DNA of 64,000 nt from contig CAWCVL010000007.1 in assembly GCA_963798985.1 (NCBI GenBank), positions 310,001-374,000 of the forward strand, read 5' to 3'. The stretch comes from JACCTU01 sp963798985. Its GTDB lineage: Bacteria; Actinomycetota; Thermoleophilia; Gaiellales; Gaiellaceae. Every line of letters begins with the position of its first letter. Position 1 is the stretch's first letter. Below, piece after piece: positions 44,591-54,380 of the stretch. Below the pieces are notes generated by a model. That model was not told the DNA's origin, ran no database searches, and saw only the letters and a program-made list of their open reading frames with translations. The translations under genes were made by a program, and so were the position numbers.

Positions 44591-46454
44591 CTACCAGGCG
44601 CCGCCGCCGCCCCCTCCGCCGCCGCCACCACCACCGCCGGAGAACCCGCCGCCGCCCCCTCCGCCGCCCGAGTTCGGAGGTGCGAGCGCGGAGCCGAAGC
44701 CGGAGCTGAGGTCGGAGATGCCGAGTGCGGTCGGCCCACTGCCGAGGTCGCCGTTCGGGCTGATCCAGAAGATCGAGCTCTGGTCGTGCAGCTCCTGCGG
44801 CATGTGCAGGTGCGCGCCCTGGAGCACCCGCTCGGCGATCCCGAACGCGATCCCGTAGACGAGGTAGCGCTCCCAGAGCTCGAGCGACACCGGCGGCGCC
44901 TCGGCGAGGCGGGGGAAGTCGGTGAGGTAGCGGCGGAACGCGTCCCAGCGCTCCGCGTCGACCTGCGCGTCGCGGCGCCGCCTGCGCCAAAGCCGGATCG
45001 AGAACGCCGAAGCGCCGGAGACGCCGGCGTTCACGAACGAGCAGACGCCGAGCGAGAGCAGCAGCACCGAGTCCCAGGTCGGCGCGACGCTCGAGTAGCG
45101 GCGCTGGCCCATCGCCGAAGAGCACCCAGCCGAGCACGCCGAAGACGAGGACCGCGCCGATCAGCGGGATCAGCCCCGCGTTCGTGAACCAGTTGCGGTC
45201 GCCGACCTCCTTCCCGACCGCCTCCTTGAAGTCCTTGAACCGCTGCGCGTTCGACGTTCGGTCGTCCTCGATCCGGTCGCGGAAGCGCGAGAGCCGCTCG
45301 GGCCCGTCGGAGAGGACGTCGTCGACGACGTTCGCGACCTCGGCCTCGTACGGCGTCAGGTCGAGCTGCTCTCCCTGCGAGAGCTCGAGGTCGGCGATGT
45401 CCTCGTTGCGCAGCCGCCCCAGACGCTGCGCTCGGTCGTCACGCCCTCCGCCTTGTAGCGCCCGCGCCGGATCAGGTCGAAGAGCGTCGCGGTGAACTCG
45501 TTCGAGCCGACCCGCGTCCGCTGCGCGACGAGCGATGGCACGAGCGCGGGCTCGAGCTCGGTGGGCGGCTCCTGCTCGTACTCGCGGTCGTACCCGACGT
45601 CGAGCTCGCGGCCGTAGCGCCGGTACACGAAGTAGACGAACGCGAGCGCCGGGAGCAGGCCGAGCAGGCCGAGCAGGAGCAGCGTGCGCGGGCAGATGGT
45701 CGACGGCCTCGTCGATCCGCTCGCGGTCCTGCTCGTACTCGTTTGCGGCGCCGACCTCCTCCGCGACGATCCGCTCGAGCGCGTTCCCCTCGCGGACGAC
45801 CGCGTCGGTCGGGGTTGGGCAGATAGGCGCGCGGAAACAGCACGCGACCCTCGACGAACGTGTGGGGCGGGACGTCGAGCGCGCGGAAGAGCACGCGTTC
45901 GCCCTCGATCGTCACGTCGCCCGGCACCGAGACGGGGTGGCCCCACGCACGCGTCGACGGGCCCCTGCGCGGTGACCGTCGCGGTCAGCTTGCCGAGGCG
46001 CTGCGTCCCACTCGTCGCCCCAGAGCCTGACGTTGACGTCGACCACGTCGTCGTAGGCGACCGTCAGCCCCTTGATCCGGTAGGTGATGTCGAACGTCCG
46101 CTGCTCGTTCGCGGCCGAGTAGTGCCAGACGACCCGGATCCCGTCGCCCGTGTTCGTGACGCCGAAGGTTCCCGGCGGCGACGAGCAGCCCAGCTCGGTG
46201 CAGCCGCCCGGCGTGTAGGCGCGGCGGTCCTCGAGCACCTGCACGTCGCTGATCGACTCCCCGTCGCGGAGCGGGATGTCGCGGTACGCGCCGGTGAAGC
46301 TGCCGTCGTAGGCGAAGGTGATGCGCTCGCCGATCTCGAGCGCCCCCGTGCTCTCGACGAGGACGGTCACTGTCGGCTTCCGGGAGCTCGAACGACTTCG
46401 CCTGCGCGGGTGCCGCGACCGCAAGGGCCGCGAGCGCGGCGATCAGAACTGCAC
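44591..46454 (-). CDS. DUF2207 membrane protein (six or more frame breaks)
   Basis: Pieces in order on the minus strand: signal AVLIAALAALAVAAPAQAKS, the DUF2207 extracellular domain (ALEIGERITFAYDGSFTGAY, VVWHYSAANEQRTFDITYRI), a membrane helix (LLLLGLLGLLPALAFVYFVY), EPALVPSLVAQRTRVGSNEF and TATLFDLIRRGRYKAEGVTT, LRNEDIADLELSQGEQLDLT, two more helices (GLIPLIGAVLVFGVLGWVLF, SVLLLSLGVCSFVNAGVSGA) and a Gly-only tail ending at 44591. Breaks include ones near 45115, 45420, 45695, 45815 and 46000. Start codon unclear, within the lemA end. DUF2207-LemA pairs are common; role in envelope remodelling is inferred. Confidence 0.78.
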
Positions 46455-46994
46455 GCGTGGCGCCTCCCGGGCGGGTTCCTCGATCTCGAAGAACGTCTTC
46501 TCCTCGAAGGAGAACATGGACGCGACGAGGTTCGTCGGCACCGTCTCGCGCGCGTTCTCGTAGCTGAGCACGGTGTCGTTGTAGACCTGGCGCGCGACGC
46601 GGATCTTGTCCTCGGTGTCGCCGAGCTGCGTCTGGAGCTGCTGGAAGTTCTCGCTGGCGCGCAGCTCGGGGTAGGCCTCTGCGACGGCGAACAGCCGCCC
46701 GATCGCCGCGGTGAGCACGTTCTCGGCTTGCGCCTGCTCCTGGACGCTTCCCGCCTGCTGGGCGCGCGTGCGCGCGTTCGTGACCTCCTCGAAGGTCGCG
46801 CGCTCGTGCGACGCGTAGCCCTTCACGGTCTCGACGAGGTTGGGGATCAGGTCGTAGCGGCGCTTGAGCTGGACGTCGACCTGGGCCCACGCGTTGTCGA
46901 CGCGGTTCCGGAGCCGGACGAGCTTGTTGTAGAGGACGACGAGCGCCAGCCCGAGGAGGACGGCGACCGCGATCGCGATGAGGATCCAGCTCAC
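46443..46994 (-). CDS. lemA: LemA family protein
   Basis: 183 residues, intact. One N-terminal membrane helix (ILIAIAVAVLLGLALVVLYN), then the helical LemA domain: RVDNAWAQVDVQLKRRYDLI, PNLVETVKGYASHERATFEE, AYPELRASENFQQLQTQLGD and VLSYENARETVPTNLVASMF. ATG 46994. Its end overlaps the DUF2207 start, the usual pairing. Function in membrane homeostasis not defined. Confidence 0.93.
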   Translation of the reverse strand: MSWILIAIAVAVLLGLALVVLYNKLVRLRNRVDNAWAQVDVQLKRRYDLIPNLVETVKGYASHERATFEEVTNARTRAQQAGSVQEQAQAENVLTAAIGRLFAVAEAYPELRASENFQQLQTQLGDTEDKIRVARQVYNDTVLSYENARETVPTNLVASMFSFEEKTFFEIEEPAREAPRVQF

Positions 46995-47004
46995 GAGCGC
47001 GACT

Positions 47005-47709
47005 CTAACCTGCCGGCCGCTTCGCGATCCAGATCGAGTCCTCGCCGCCGCGGTAGGGCCGCCGGTCGAACCAGCCGTAGTGGCCGACCACCTCGAAGCC
47101 CGCCTGCTCGATCAGCCCGCGCCACTCCTCGGGTGACAACCATGCGAGCTCCATCGTCGTGGCGTCCTCGGAGCCTCGCACCGACAGCGTGAGCCGGCGG
47201 TGCTCGGTATCCCACTCGGCGCGCTCGAAGATGCCCGGCTCGCGTTCGAGCCAGCGGCCGTGCGTGTCCGCAACGTCGTCGGCGCCCGGCGCGAACACGT
47301 CGAAGGCGAGCCTGCCACCAGGCACGAGCAGCCGGTATGCGGCTGCAAGCGCGCGCAGCCGCTCCTCGTCGGTGTGCAGGTGCAGGAACGCGCGGAAGGG
47401 ACATGTGACCAGCGGCACGCGCTCCGGAACCGGCGGATCGGCCAGGTCGCCGAGGCGCAGGTCGACGAGCTTCGCGACACCGGCTGCCGCGGCCGCCTCC
47501 GCGCACACCTCGAGCATCCCTCGCGAGGAGTCGACCCCGATCACCGGTATGCCCGCCGCGGCGGTCGGCACCGCGATCCGGCCGGTGCCCACGCCGAGCT
47601 CGACGACCCTGCCGGCCTCCTTCGCGAGCTCGACGTAGAGCCCGACGTCCTCGGTGACGCTGACCGACCACGGGTCGTAGAGCCGGGCGATCTCGTCGTA
47701 TGCACTCAT
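47005..47709 (-). CDS. Class I SAM-dependent methyltransferase, copy 1
   Basis: 234 residues: VVELGVGTGRIAVPTAAAGI (motif I), VIGVDSSRGMLEVC, LADPPVPERVPLVTCPFRAF LHLHT and LVPGGRLAFDVFAPGADDVA. UbiE/YafE-like small-molecule methyltransferase fold. ATG 47709 overlaps the stop of its paralogue (ATGA). Substrate unknown. Confidence 0.85.
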   Translation of the reverse strand: MSAYDEIARLYDPWSVSVTEDVGLYVELAKEAGRVVELGVGTGRIAVPTAAAGIPVIGVDSSRGMLEVCAEAAAAAGVAKLVDLRLGDLADPPVPERVPLVTCPFRAFLHLHTDEERLRALAAAYRLLVPGGRLAFDVFAPGADDVADTHGRWLEREPGIFERAEWDTEHRRLTLSVRGSEDATTMELAWLSPEEWRGLIEQAGFEVVGHYGWFDRRPYRGGEDSIWIAKRPAG

Positions 47710-48382
47710 GGTTTGCGGGCGACGAACACGTACTCGCGGCTCTCGTCACCGAACGGCTCGCCCTCGAAGCCGCCGTACAGCGCCTCGAGCTCGAGCCCCG
47801 CGACGTCGAGCAGCCCGAGCCACTCGTTCTTCGTTGCCCACCAGAGCGAGATCGTCCCGCCGGTCTCGAGCGTGATGTCGATCCGGTTGTTCCCGACGGC
47901 GTAGGCGAGCGTGTGCGGGACCGGCGTCTCCTGGCGGTTGCCGTCGAGCATCATCGCGATCTTGTGGTCGAAGGCGAACGCGTTCCACGCGAAGCGGCCG
48001 CCCGGCTCGCAGCGCTGCGGCAACGCGCTCGAACGTCCGGCGCCGATCGGCCCACGTCGGCAGGTGCAGCAGCGAGCGGAAGGGGCAGTAGATGAGCGCT
48101 GCCGGCTCGTCGAGCGCGAGTTCGCTCATGTCGCCCAGCGCGGAGGTCGAGGTCGGCGCCGGTCGCGCGCGCCTGCTCGAGCATCTCCGGGGACGCGTCG
48201 ATCCCGATCACGCGCTTGCCGGTCTCTCGCGCCACGGCCGCAGCGACTCGGCCCGTCCCCACCGCGAGCTCGACGATCGGGCCGTCCGCCTCTTTCGCCA
48301 GCCCGACGTAGAACGGGACGTCCTGGGTCATGTCGTTCGCCCAGCGGTCGTAGATCGCGGCGAAGGGCTCGTAGGCGCTCAC
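47706..48382 (-). CDS. Class I SAM-dependent methyltransferase, copy 2 (two frame breaks)
   Basis: Paralogue of the gene at 47005: VSAYEPFAAIYDRWANDMTQ, PIVELAVGTGRVAAAVARET, then after breaks near 48138 and 48022 LALDEPAALIYCPFRSLLHL and FAWNAFAFDHKIAMMLDGNR. GTG 48382. Both copies share the rare CPFR-LHL segment, so a local duplication. Divergent from pheS (28 bp). Confidence 0.82.
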
Positions 48383-48410
48383 GGCCGCATTCTCGTCTAC
48401 AGTCGCCGCC

Positions 48411-49391
48411 GTGGACGTCGAGGCGCTCGAACGCGAGGCGCTCGCCGCGATCGCCGAGGCGCGCTCCGCGGACGAGCTCGAGGAGGTGCGCGTCCGAACG
48501 CTCGGGCGCAAGAGCCCCCTGAAGCTCGCGCTGCGCGAGGTTCGCGACCGGGAGAGCGGCATGGCGCTGAACGCCGTCCGGGAGCGCGTCGAGCAGGCGC
48601 TGGCCGCCCGGCAGGCGGAGCTCACCCGGCCGGTGGAGGACCCGACGTTCGACCCGACGCTCCCTGGCGACCAGCCCCCGCGCGGCTCGTACCACCTGAT
48701 CACGCAGGTCCGCCGTCAGATCGAGGACGTCTTCATCGGGATGGGCTACGAGATCTACGACGGGCTGGAGGTGGACACGATCGAGAACAACTTCGACGCG
48801 CTGAACACGCCCGAGGCGCACCCGTCGCGGGACCCGCGAGACACCTTCTACCTCGACGACCACACGCTGCTCCGAACGCACACGTCGCCGTCGCAGGTCC
48901 GCGCGATGCGCGCGATGGAGCCGCCCGTCTACCTCGCCTCGCTCGGCCGCGTCTACAGGCGCGACACGATCGATGCGACGCACACGCCGATCTTCCACCA
49001 GGTCGAGGCGCTCGCGGTCGATCGCGGCATCACGCTCGCCGACCTGCGCGGGACGATGCGCGCGTTCGCCGAGGCGATCTTCGGAGGCACGCGCGAGGTC
49101 AGGATGCGCACGAGCTTCTTCCCGTTCACCGAGCCGTCGGTCGAGTTCGACATGACCTGCTATCTCTGCGACGGCGCCGGTTGCGCGGTCTGCAAGCACT
49201 CCGGGTGGATCGAGATGGGCGGGGCCGGCGAGGTCGACCCGAACGTGCTCGAGGGCGTCGGCTACGACCCGGACGAGTGGCAGGGCTTCGCGTGGGGCCT
49301 CGGGCTCGACCGGATCGCGTTCGCGCGGCACGGCCTGCCGGACCTGCGCCTGTTCTGGGAAAACGACATCCGCTTCCTCTCACAGTTCTAG
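48411..49391 (+). CDS. pheS: Phenylalanyl-tRNA synthetase alpha subunit
   Basis: 326 residues. N-terminal coiled coil, then class II core: HLITQVRRQIEDVFIGMGYE (motif 1), DTFYLDDHTLLRTHTSPSQV, VYRRDTIDATHTPIFHQVEA, FFPFTEPSVEFDM and GLGLDRIAFARHGLPDLR (motif 3). A Cys4 cluster CYLCDGAGCAVCKHSGW is present as in many bacterial PheS. GTG 48411. pheT starts 4 bp after the stop. Confidence 0.96.
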   Translation: MDVEALEREALAAIAEARSADELEEVRVRTLGRKSPLKLALREVRDRESGMALNAVRERVEQALAARQAELTRPVEDPTFDPTLPGDQPPRGSYHLITQVRRQIEDVFIGMGYEIYDGLEVDTIENNFDALNTPEAHPSRDPRDTFYLDDHTLLRTHTSPSQVRAMRAMEPPVYLASLGRVYRRDTIDATHTPIFHQVEALAVDRGITLADLRGTMRAFAEAIFGGTREVRMRTSFFPFTEPSVEFDMTCYLCDGAGCAVCKHSGWIEMGGAGEVDPNVLEGVGYDPDEWQGFAWGLGLDRIAFARHGLPDLRLFWENDIRFLSQF

Positions 49392-49395
49392 TGGC

Positions 49396-51622
49396 ATGAA
49401 AGTCCCGGTCTCCTGGCTCCGCGAGTACGTCGACTTCGGGCTCCCGCTCGAGGACCTCGCGCGCAAGCTCGTCTTCACGAGCTGCGTGGTCGACCGGATC
49501 ATCCCGCGCGGCGTGCCGGACGTCGACGGCAACCTCTCCAGGTTTCTTGTCGGAAAGGTGCTCGAAGCCGGCAAGCACCCGAACGCCGACCGGTTGCAGC
49601 TCTGCCTGGTCGACGTCGGTGAGGGCGAGCCGAGGCAGATCGTCTGCGGTGCGTGGAACTTCGGCGCGGGCGCAACCGTCGCCGTCGCGCTGCCGGGCGC
49701 GCTTCTGCCAGGAGCCGAGCAGCCGCTCGGCGAGGCGAAGCTCCGCGGCGAGCTCTCGCGCGGGATGATCCTCTCCGAGCGCGAGATCGAGCTCGGCGCT
49801 GACCACAGCGGGATCATGGTCCTGTCCGACGGTCTCGAGCCGGGAACGCCGCTCGCCGAGGTCGTCCCGCTGACGGACGACGTGCTCGACATCGAGACCG
49901 GCTTCAACCGCCCCGACCTCGCTTCGATCTACGGCATCGCGCGGGAGGTAGCCGCCGTCACCGGCGGTGAGCTCGCGCCGCCGCCGGGGCAGGACCCCGA
50001 GGGCGGCGCGGAAGAGCAGGTCGACGTCCGCATCGAGGACTTCGAAGGGTGTCCGCGCTACGTCGGGCGGCTGTTCCGCGGCGCGACGGTGGGCGAGTCC
50101 CCGCTCTGGCTGAAGGCGAGGCTGCTCGCGGCGGGCATGCGCCCGATCTCGAACGTCGTCGACGTGACGAACTACGTGATGCTCGCGCTCGGCTCGCCGC
50201 TGCACGCATTCGACGTCGCGCGCCTGGACGAGGGGCGCATCGTCGTCCGCCGCGCGACGAAAGCGGAGAAGATGCGGACGCTCGACGGCCAGGAGCGTGA
50301 GCTGACGCCCGCGGACCTCGTGATCGCCGACGCGACGCACCCCGTCGCGATCGCCGGGATCATGGGCGGCGAGGAGAGCGAGGTCCGCCCGGAGACGACC
50401 GACCTGCTCCTCGAGGCGGCGAACTTCGACCCGCTCACCGTGCTGCGTACCTCGCGTCGGCTGCGGCTGCGAACCGAGTCGTCGACGCGCTGGGAGAAGG
50501 GTGTCGACCCGTACGCGGCAGAGCAGGCGGCGGTCTACGCGACGCAACTCTTCGTCGAGCTCGCCGGCGCTCGCTGGACCGGCCACGTCGACGTGCACGA
50601 GGGACTGCCCGAGCGGCCGCGGGTCACGCTCGTGCCCGAGCTCGCCGACCGGCTGAGCGGCCTGCACATCCCGGTCGAGGAGCAGACCGACCGCCTACGG
50701 TCGATCGGCTTCGAGGTCGGTGACGGCCTCGAGGTGACGGTTCCCACGTGGCGGGCGCGCGACGTGACCCGCTCCGTCGACCTCGTCGAGGAGGTCGTGC
50801 GCTTCCGGATCGAGGATGTACCGGCGACGCTGCCGTCGCGCCCTGCGAAGCCTGCGCAGCTCACGCGCGATCAGCGGCTGCGGCGGCAGGTCGAGGACGT
50901 CCTCGTCGGTGCCGGCTTCCACGAGGCGTACACATGGACGCTCGTGCCGCCGGGCGAAGGGAAGATCGCGTTGCAGGAGCCGTTCACCGCCGAGCTCGCG
51001 GTGCTCCGCGACAGCCTCGACTACTGGCTCGTCGAATCGGCGCGTCGGAATCGCAACGCCGGAGTCGAGCGGATCGCGCTCTTCGAGCTGGCGCGGGTCT
51101 TCCTGCCGGGCGACGGCGAGCTGCCGGACGAGCGCTGGCACGTCGCGGGCATCACCGACGGCGGCTACTTCCGTGCCAAGGGCGCCGTCGAGACGCTTCA
51201 CCGCGCGCTCCACGTCGAGCCCGACTTCTCCCAGTTGGAGGTGCGCGGGCTCGACGAAGGGTGGGGCTACTTCGAGCTCGACCTCGACGCGCTCTTCGAG
51301 CGTGTGCCGGCTGTCGTGCTCTACGAGGACGTGATCACGTACCCGGACGTCAAGCAGGACCTCGCGTTCGTCGTCGACGAGGGGGTCAGCGCGGGCGACC
51401 TGATCGCCGAGGCCAAGCGGGCGGCGGGGCCGGAACTTCGCGAGTTCAGGCCCTTCGACGTCTACCGGGGCGAGCAGGTCGACCCGGGCCAGAAGTCGAT
51501 CGCCTTCTCGGTGAGCTTCCGGTCGCCGGAGCGGACGCTCACGGACGAGGACGCCGCCCGACTCCGCCGGCCTGATCGCCGAAGCCCTGGCGGAGCGCTT
51601 CGGCGCCCAGCTCCGGGCGTAG
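49396..51622 (+). CDS. pheT: Phenylalanyl-tRNA synthetase beta subunit (one frame break near end)
   Basis: About 742 residues. MKVPVSWLREYVDFGLPLED start, tRNA-binding EMAP-like domain (VLEAGKHPNADRLQLCLVDV), DIETGFNRPDLASIYGIARE, B3/B4 editing domain, DNA-binding-like B5 (PTWRARDVTRSVDLVEEVVR) and the C-terminal ferredoxin-fold anticodon domain (YPDVKQDLAFVVDEGVSAGD, FRSPERTLTDEDAARL). An extra C near 51568 shifts the end; corrected it reads GLIAEALAERFGAQLRA-stop at 51622. Uncorrected, the frame fuses with the following cupredoxin. Confidence 0.95.
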
Positions 51623-51660
51623 AGGCAATCCGGTTCAGGCGCCTCGCGCGTAGGAAGGGC

Positions 51661-52314
51661 ATGCGCAGTCGCCGCCTGCTCGCCGTCGCCGTGTGCGCGC
51701 TTGCCGCGCTCGCCTCACCTGCCGCAGCTCACGCGGTCGACCTCTTCGCGACGGTGGGGCCCGACTTCACGATCAGCCTGCGAAACGCACAGGGCCAGAG
51801 CGTCACGCAGCTCGACCCGGGTCCGTACCGGATCGTCGTCGAGGATCGCTCCGACTTCCACAACTTCCACCTGAGCGGTCCAGGCGTCAGCTTTGCGACC
51901 GACGTGGAGGCGCTCGAGTCGGTCACCTGGGACGTCACGTTCGTCGAGGGGCGCTACACGTTCGTCTGCGACCCGCACGCGACCCAGATGAAAGGCGCGT
52001 TCACGGTCGGCAACCCGCCGCCGCTTCCCGTGCCCACGCGCCTCGTCGCGACGGTCGGGCCGAGGAACACGATCACGCTCACGCGCAACGGTGCGCGGGT
52101 TCGAGCGCTGACGGCAGGTGCGTACGTGATCGTCGTGCGCGACCGCTCGAAGCGTCACAACTTCCACCTGACGGGGCCTGGTGTGAACCGCAAGACCGTC
52201 GTCGGCCGCACCGCCACGGTCACGTGGAACCTCACGCTCCGCGCGGGAACCTTCCGCTACGCCTCCGATCCGCAGGCGAAACGCGTGCGCGGCTCCTTCA
52301 CCGTGACTCCTTAG
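51661..52314 (+). CDS. Exported protein with two cupredoxin-like domains
   Basis: 217 residues. Signal peptide MRSRRLLAVAVCALAALASP. Domain 1 (residues ~27-118) keeps a type-1 copper site: His in FHNFHLSGPGV and Cys, His, Met in FVCDPHATQMKG. Domain 2 (~125-217) has the same frame (RHNFHLTGPGV) but reads FRYASDPQAKRVRG where Cys, His and Met should be, so it has lost its metal ligands. ATG 51661. Convergent with the YihY gene (17-bp overlap). Confidence 0.82.
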   Translation: MRSRRLLAVAVCALAALASPAAAHAVDLFATVGPDFTISLRNAQGQSVTQLDPGPYRIVVEDRSDFHNFHLSGPGVSFATDVEALESVTWDVTFVEGRYTFVCDPHATQMKGAFTVGNPPPLPVPTRLVATVGPRNTITLTRNGARVRALTAGAYVIVVRDRSKRHNFHLTGPGVNRKTVVGRTATVTWNLTLRAGTFRYASDPQAKRVRGSFTVTP

Positions 52315-53221
52315 CGGTTCCGGCGCGCGTGTCGGCCTGACGGTCGAGCTCGGCGTTCAGCTCTGCGCCGAAGAGCAACGCCATCGCCGAGTAGTTGAGC
52401 CAGAGCAACAGGATGATCCCGCCCGCGAGCGAGCCGTACGTCTTGTCGTACGAGGACGAGAAGCTCGTGTAGAGCGAGAAGAGACCCGACAGGACGAGCC
52501 AGAGGACCGCGCCGACCAGCGAGCCCGGCGTGACCCACTTCCAGCTGCGCTGGTCGACGTTCGGCGCGACGTAGTAGACGAACGCGAAGAAGAGCAGCAC
52601 TGCGCAGAAGGCAAGCGGCCAGCGCACGATGCTCCAGGTCCAGTCCCAGGCGCCCCCGAGGTCTGCGCGGCTCGCGATCGCCTCCCCGAGCGGGCCGCCG
52701 AAGACGATCAGGACGAACAGGCCCGCGAGCGTCAAGCCGGTCGCGAACACGAGCACGATCGCGTAGATCCGCACCTTCCAGAAGGGGCGCGTCTCGATGC
52801 GGTCGTACGCGATGTTCACGGACTTGATCACGGCGTTCATCGCGCCGCTCGCGGCCCAGACCGCCGCGAACAGTCCGATCACGACGGCGACGGTCGAGCC
52901 GGCCTTGTTCCCGGCGGCCGTTTCCTGCGCCAGATCGATCGCGTCGATCACCGCACCGGGCGCGATCGTGCCGAGGAAGGTCTTCAGGTCCTCGTAGGCG
53001 CCGATCAGCCCGAGGAGGCCGACGAGGAGGATCACGCTCGGGAAGAACGCGAGCAGGGAGCCGAACGCGACCTGCTGCGACAGCCCCGTGCAGTCGTCGG
53101 CGAGAAACTCCTTCGCGGCCCGCTTCAGGGCAGCGAGCCAGTCGCGGGGGCTCAGCCGGTGCGGGCCGGACGGAACGTGCCCGACTTCGGCGTCGGTCGC
53201 GCCGTCAGCCGCGGTCGACAA
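52298..53221 (-). CDS. YihY/RbnB-like membrane protein
   Basis: About 307 residues with six membrane segments: FGSLLAFFPSVILLVGLLGL, VIGLFAAVWAASGAMNAVIK, IYAIVLVFATGLTLAGLFVL and AFCAVLLFFAFVYYVAPNVD. Family cues: LADDCTGLSQQVAF, SVNIAYDRIETRPFWKVR, RSWKWVTPGSLVGAVLWLVL and YDKTYGSLAGGIILLLWLNY. The name RNase BN is historical; these are not RNases. TTG 53221 is the likely start (16-bp overlap with the upstream gene); the frame extends further without a better start. Last gene of a five-gene overlapping operon. Confidence 0.88.
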   Translation of the reverse strand: MSTAADGATDAEVGHVPSGPHRLSPRDWLAALKRAAKEFLADDCTGLSQQVAFGSLLAFFPSVILLVGLLGLIGAYEDLKTFLGTIAPGAVIDAIDLAQETAAGNKAGSTVAVVIGLFAAVWAASGAMNAVIKSVNIAYDRIETRPFWKVRIYAIVLVFATGLTLAGLFVLIVFGGPLGEAIASRADLGGAWDWTWSIVRWPLAFCAVLLFFAFVYYVAPNVDQRSWKWVTPGSLVGAVLWLVLSGLFSLYTSFSSSYDKTYGSLAGGIILLLWLNYSAMALLFGAELNAELDRQADTRAGTAKESR

Positions 53222-53468
53222 GCCGAAAACGACCTGCCTTCGCCTTCGTCTCCCCCTCGCGCCCACGGCGGGCGAGGAGGCGAATCGTCGCGCCGAGCCC
53301 GCCCGCAAGGACGAACCCGGTCGCAGCCCCGCCGGCGGCGAGCGCCGGGAGCTTCGTGCGCAGCTTCGAGGACACGTCGGCGGCCTCGCGAAGCTCGTCG
53401 ACGGCGGACGCGAGCTGCTCGCGCTCCTGCTCGATCTCGCGGCGGACGTCGTCGGTGGTGCGTGGCAT
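53205..53468 (-). CDS. DUF3618 family protein
   Basis: 87 residues: MPRTTDDVRREIEQEREQLA SAVDELREAAD is the typical DUF3618 helical start, followed by one membrane helix (LPALAAGGAATGFVLAGGLG). ATG 53468 overlaps the upstream stop (TGATG). Works presumably with the neighbouring holin-III-like and YihY proteins. Confidence 0.8.
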   Translation of the reverse strand: MPRTTDDVRREIEQEREQLASAVDELREAADVSSKLRTKLPALAAGGAATGFVLAGGLGATIRLLARRGREGETKAKAGRFRLVDRG

Positions 53469-53866
53469 CACTCGCTCCTGATCGCGGTTTTGGTCAGCTG
53501 GGCCTCGCGGATCGCCTGCTCCGGAACCGGCGGCGTCCCCTTCTTGATCGAGCGAACGCCGAGGAACCCGAGCAGTGCGACCAGCAGGAAGAGGAAGAGG
53601 GTGACGATGAGCAGCGCGAGCCAGGTCGCGAGGAAGGTCGCGAGCCCGGCGGCGATCGTCGCAAAGAGGAACCCGAGCGCGAAGACGGCAAAGAGGGCCG
53701 CGCCGGCCTCGAGGCCGATCCCGATGCCGATCGCGGCGAGCTTCTGCTTGACCTCGAGGATCGCGAGCTCGAGCTCGAGCCGGACGAGCGCGCTCGCGCG
53801 CTCGGAGACGGCCTTGACCGCACCGGCGAGACCGAGGTGCCCGTTGCTAGTCGCGCGGGTGGCCAA
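53468..53866 (-). CDS. Phage-holin superfamily III (DUF1469)-like membrane protein
   Basis: 132 residues with a helix ERASALVRLELELAILEVKQ and two long membrane segments (GAALFAVFALGFLFATIAAG, WLALLIVTLFLFLLVALLGF), the Holin-X/DUF1469 layout. The TTG start at 53866 overlaps the upstream ORF by 20 bp. In Actinobacteria these stand with DUF3618 genes; no phage genes are nearby, so it is not a lysis holin. Confidence 0.75.
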   Translation of the reverse strand: MATRATSNGHLGLAGAVKAVSERASALVRLELELAILEVKQKLAAIGIGIGLEAGAALFAVFALGFLFATIAAGLATFLATWLALLIVTLFLFLLVALLGFLGVRSIKKGTPPVPEQAIREAQLTKTAIRSE

Positions 53867-54212
53867 GGCCCCTCCAGTCGACGACCTTGGCCAGGAAGTA
53901 GCCGCCCACGATCGCCCCGCCGAGCACGACCCAGGGGCTCGGCCCCTTGCGCTTCGCCTTCGCTTTCGGCCGATCGCCGAGCTGCGGGCCGGCCGGCGCG
54001 CCTCGCGGCTCGCCGGGCTGCTCGTCCGTCGGCACCTCGCCCTTCGCGCGCTTCACCATCAGACTCGGCTTCAGCTTTCGCAGGAAGTCTGCGTCGCCTG
54101 CGAGCTCGTCCGAGACCTTCGCCTTGACGCCGTCCTCTGCGGTGGTGCGCTCGGCGAGCTCCTCGAGCTTGTCGGCGCCTCGATCGACCGCCTGGTCGGC
54201 CTTCGTCGTCAT
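53847..54212 (-). CDS. Hypothetical protein with C-terminal membrane helix (121 aa)
   Basis: Acidic/basic helical N-terminal part (MTTKADQAVDRGADKLEELA, LKPSLMVKRAKGEVPTDEQP), a Lys/Arg-rich stretch RPKAKAKRKGP and one membrane helix PWVVLGGAIVGGYFLAKVVD. ATG 54212 overlaps the stop of the 43-aa gene. No family recognised; operon context suggests an envelope role. Confidence 0.65.
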   Translation of the reverse strand: MTTKADQAVDRGADKLEELAERTTAEDGVKAKVSDELAGDADFLRKLKPSLMVKRAKGEVPTDEQPGEPRGAPAGPQLGDRPKAKAKRKGPSPWVVLGGAIVGGYFLAKVVDWRGLGHPRD

Positions 54213-54340
54213 CGCTTCGCCGGCGGGGCTTCGCCGGTGGCGATCCGCCAGATCCGTGTGGCAGCGCGCCGCGACGCCATCGCCGCGGCCGCCGCGAGCG
54301 CCGCGGAGAGACCTGTCCAGAGGAGCTTGCGCAGCAGCAT
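54209..54340 (-). CDS. DUF4235-like small membrane protein (43 aa)
   Basis: ATG 54338-54340, preceded by AAAGAGGTCAGGC. Encodes MLLRKLLWTGLSAALAAAAA MASRRAATRIWRIATGEAPP: one Ala-rich membrane helix and the W-R-x-x-TGE-x-PP end typical of DUF4235. Its TGA overlaps the next ATG (ATGA). First gene of the overlapping membrane operon ending at 52298. Confidence 0.65.
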   Translation of the reverse strand: MLLRKLLWTGLSAALAAAAAMASRRAATRIWRIATGEAPPAKR

Positions 54341-54380
54341 GCCTGACCTCTTTCCGCCCCTGGAACGGGGCAAACGTCGC

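Noticed and set aside
51623..51660. pheT fused to the cupredoxin protein
   Set aside because: The uncorrected frame skips the pheT stop because of one extra C near 51568; the cupredoxin has its own ATG and signal peptide.
53468..53866. Phage lysis holin
   Set aside because: The family name is historical; no endolysin or other phage genes are nearby, and the gene sits in a conserved actinobacterial membrane operon.
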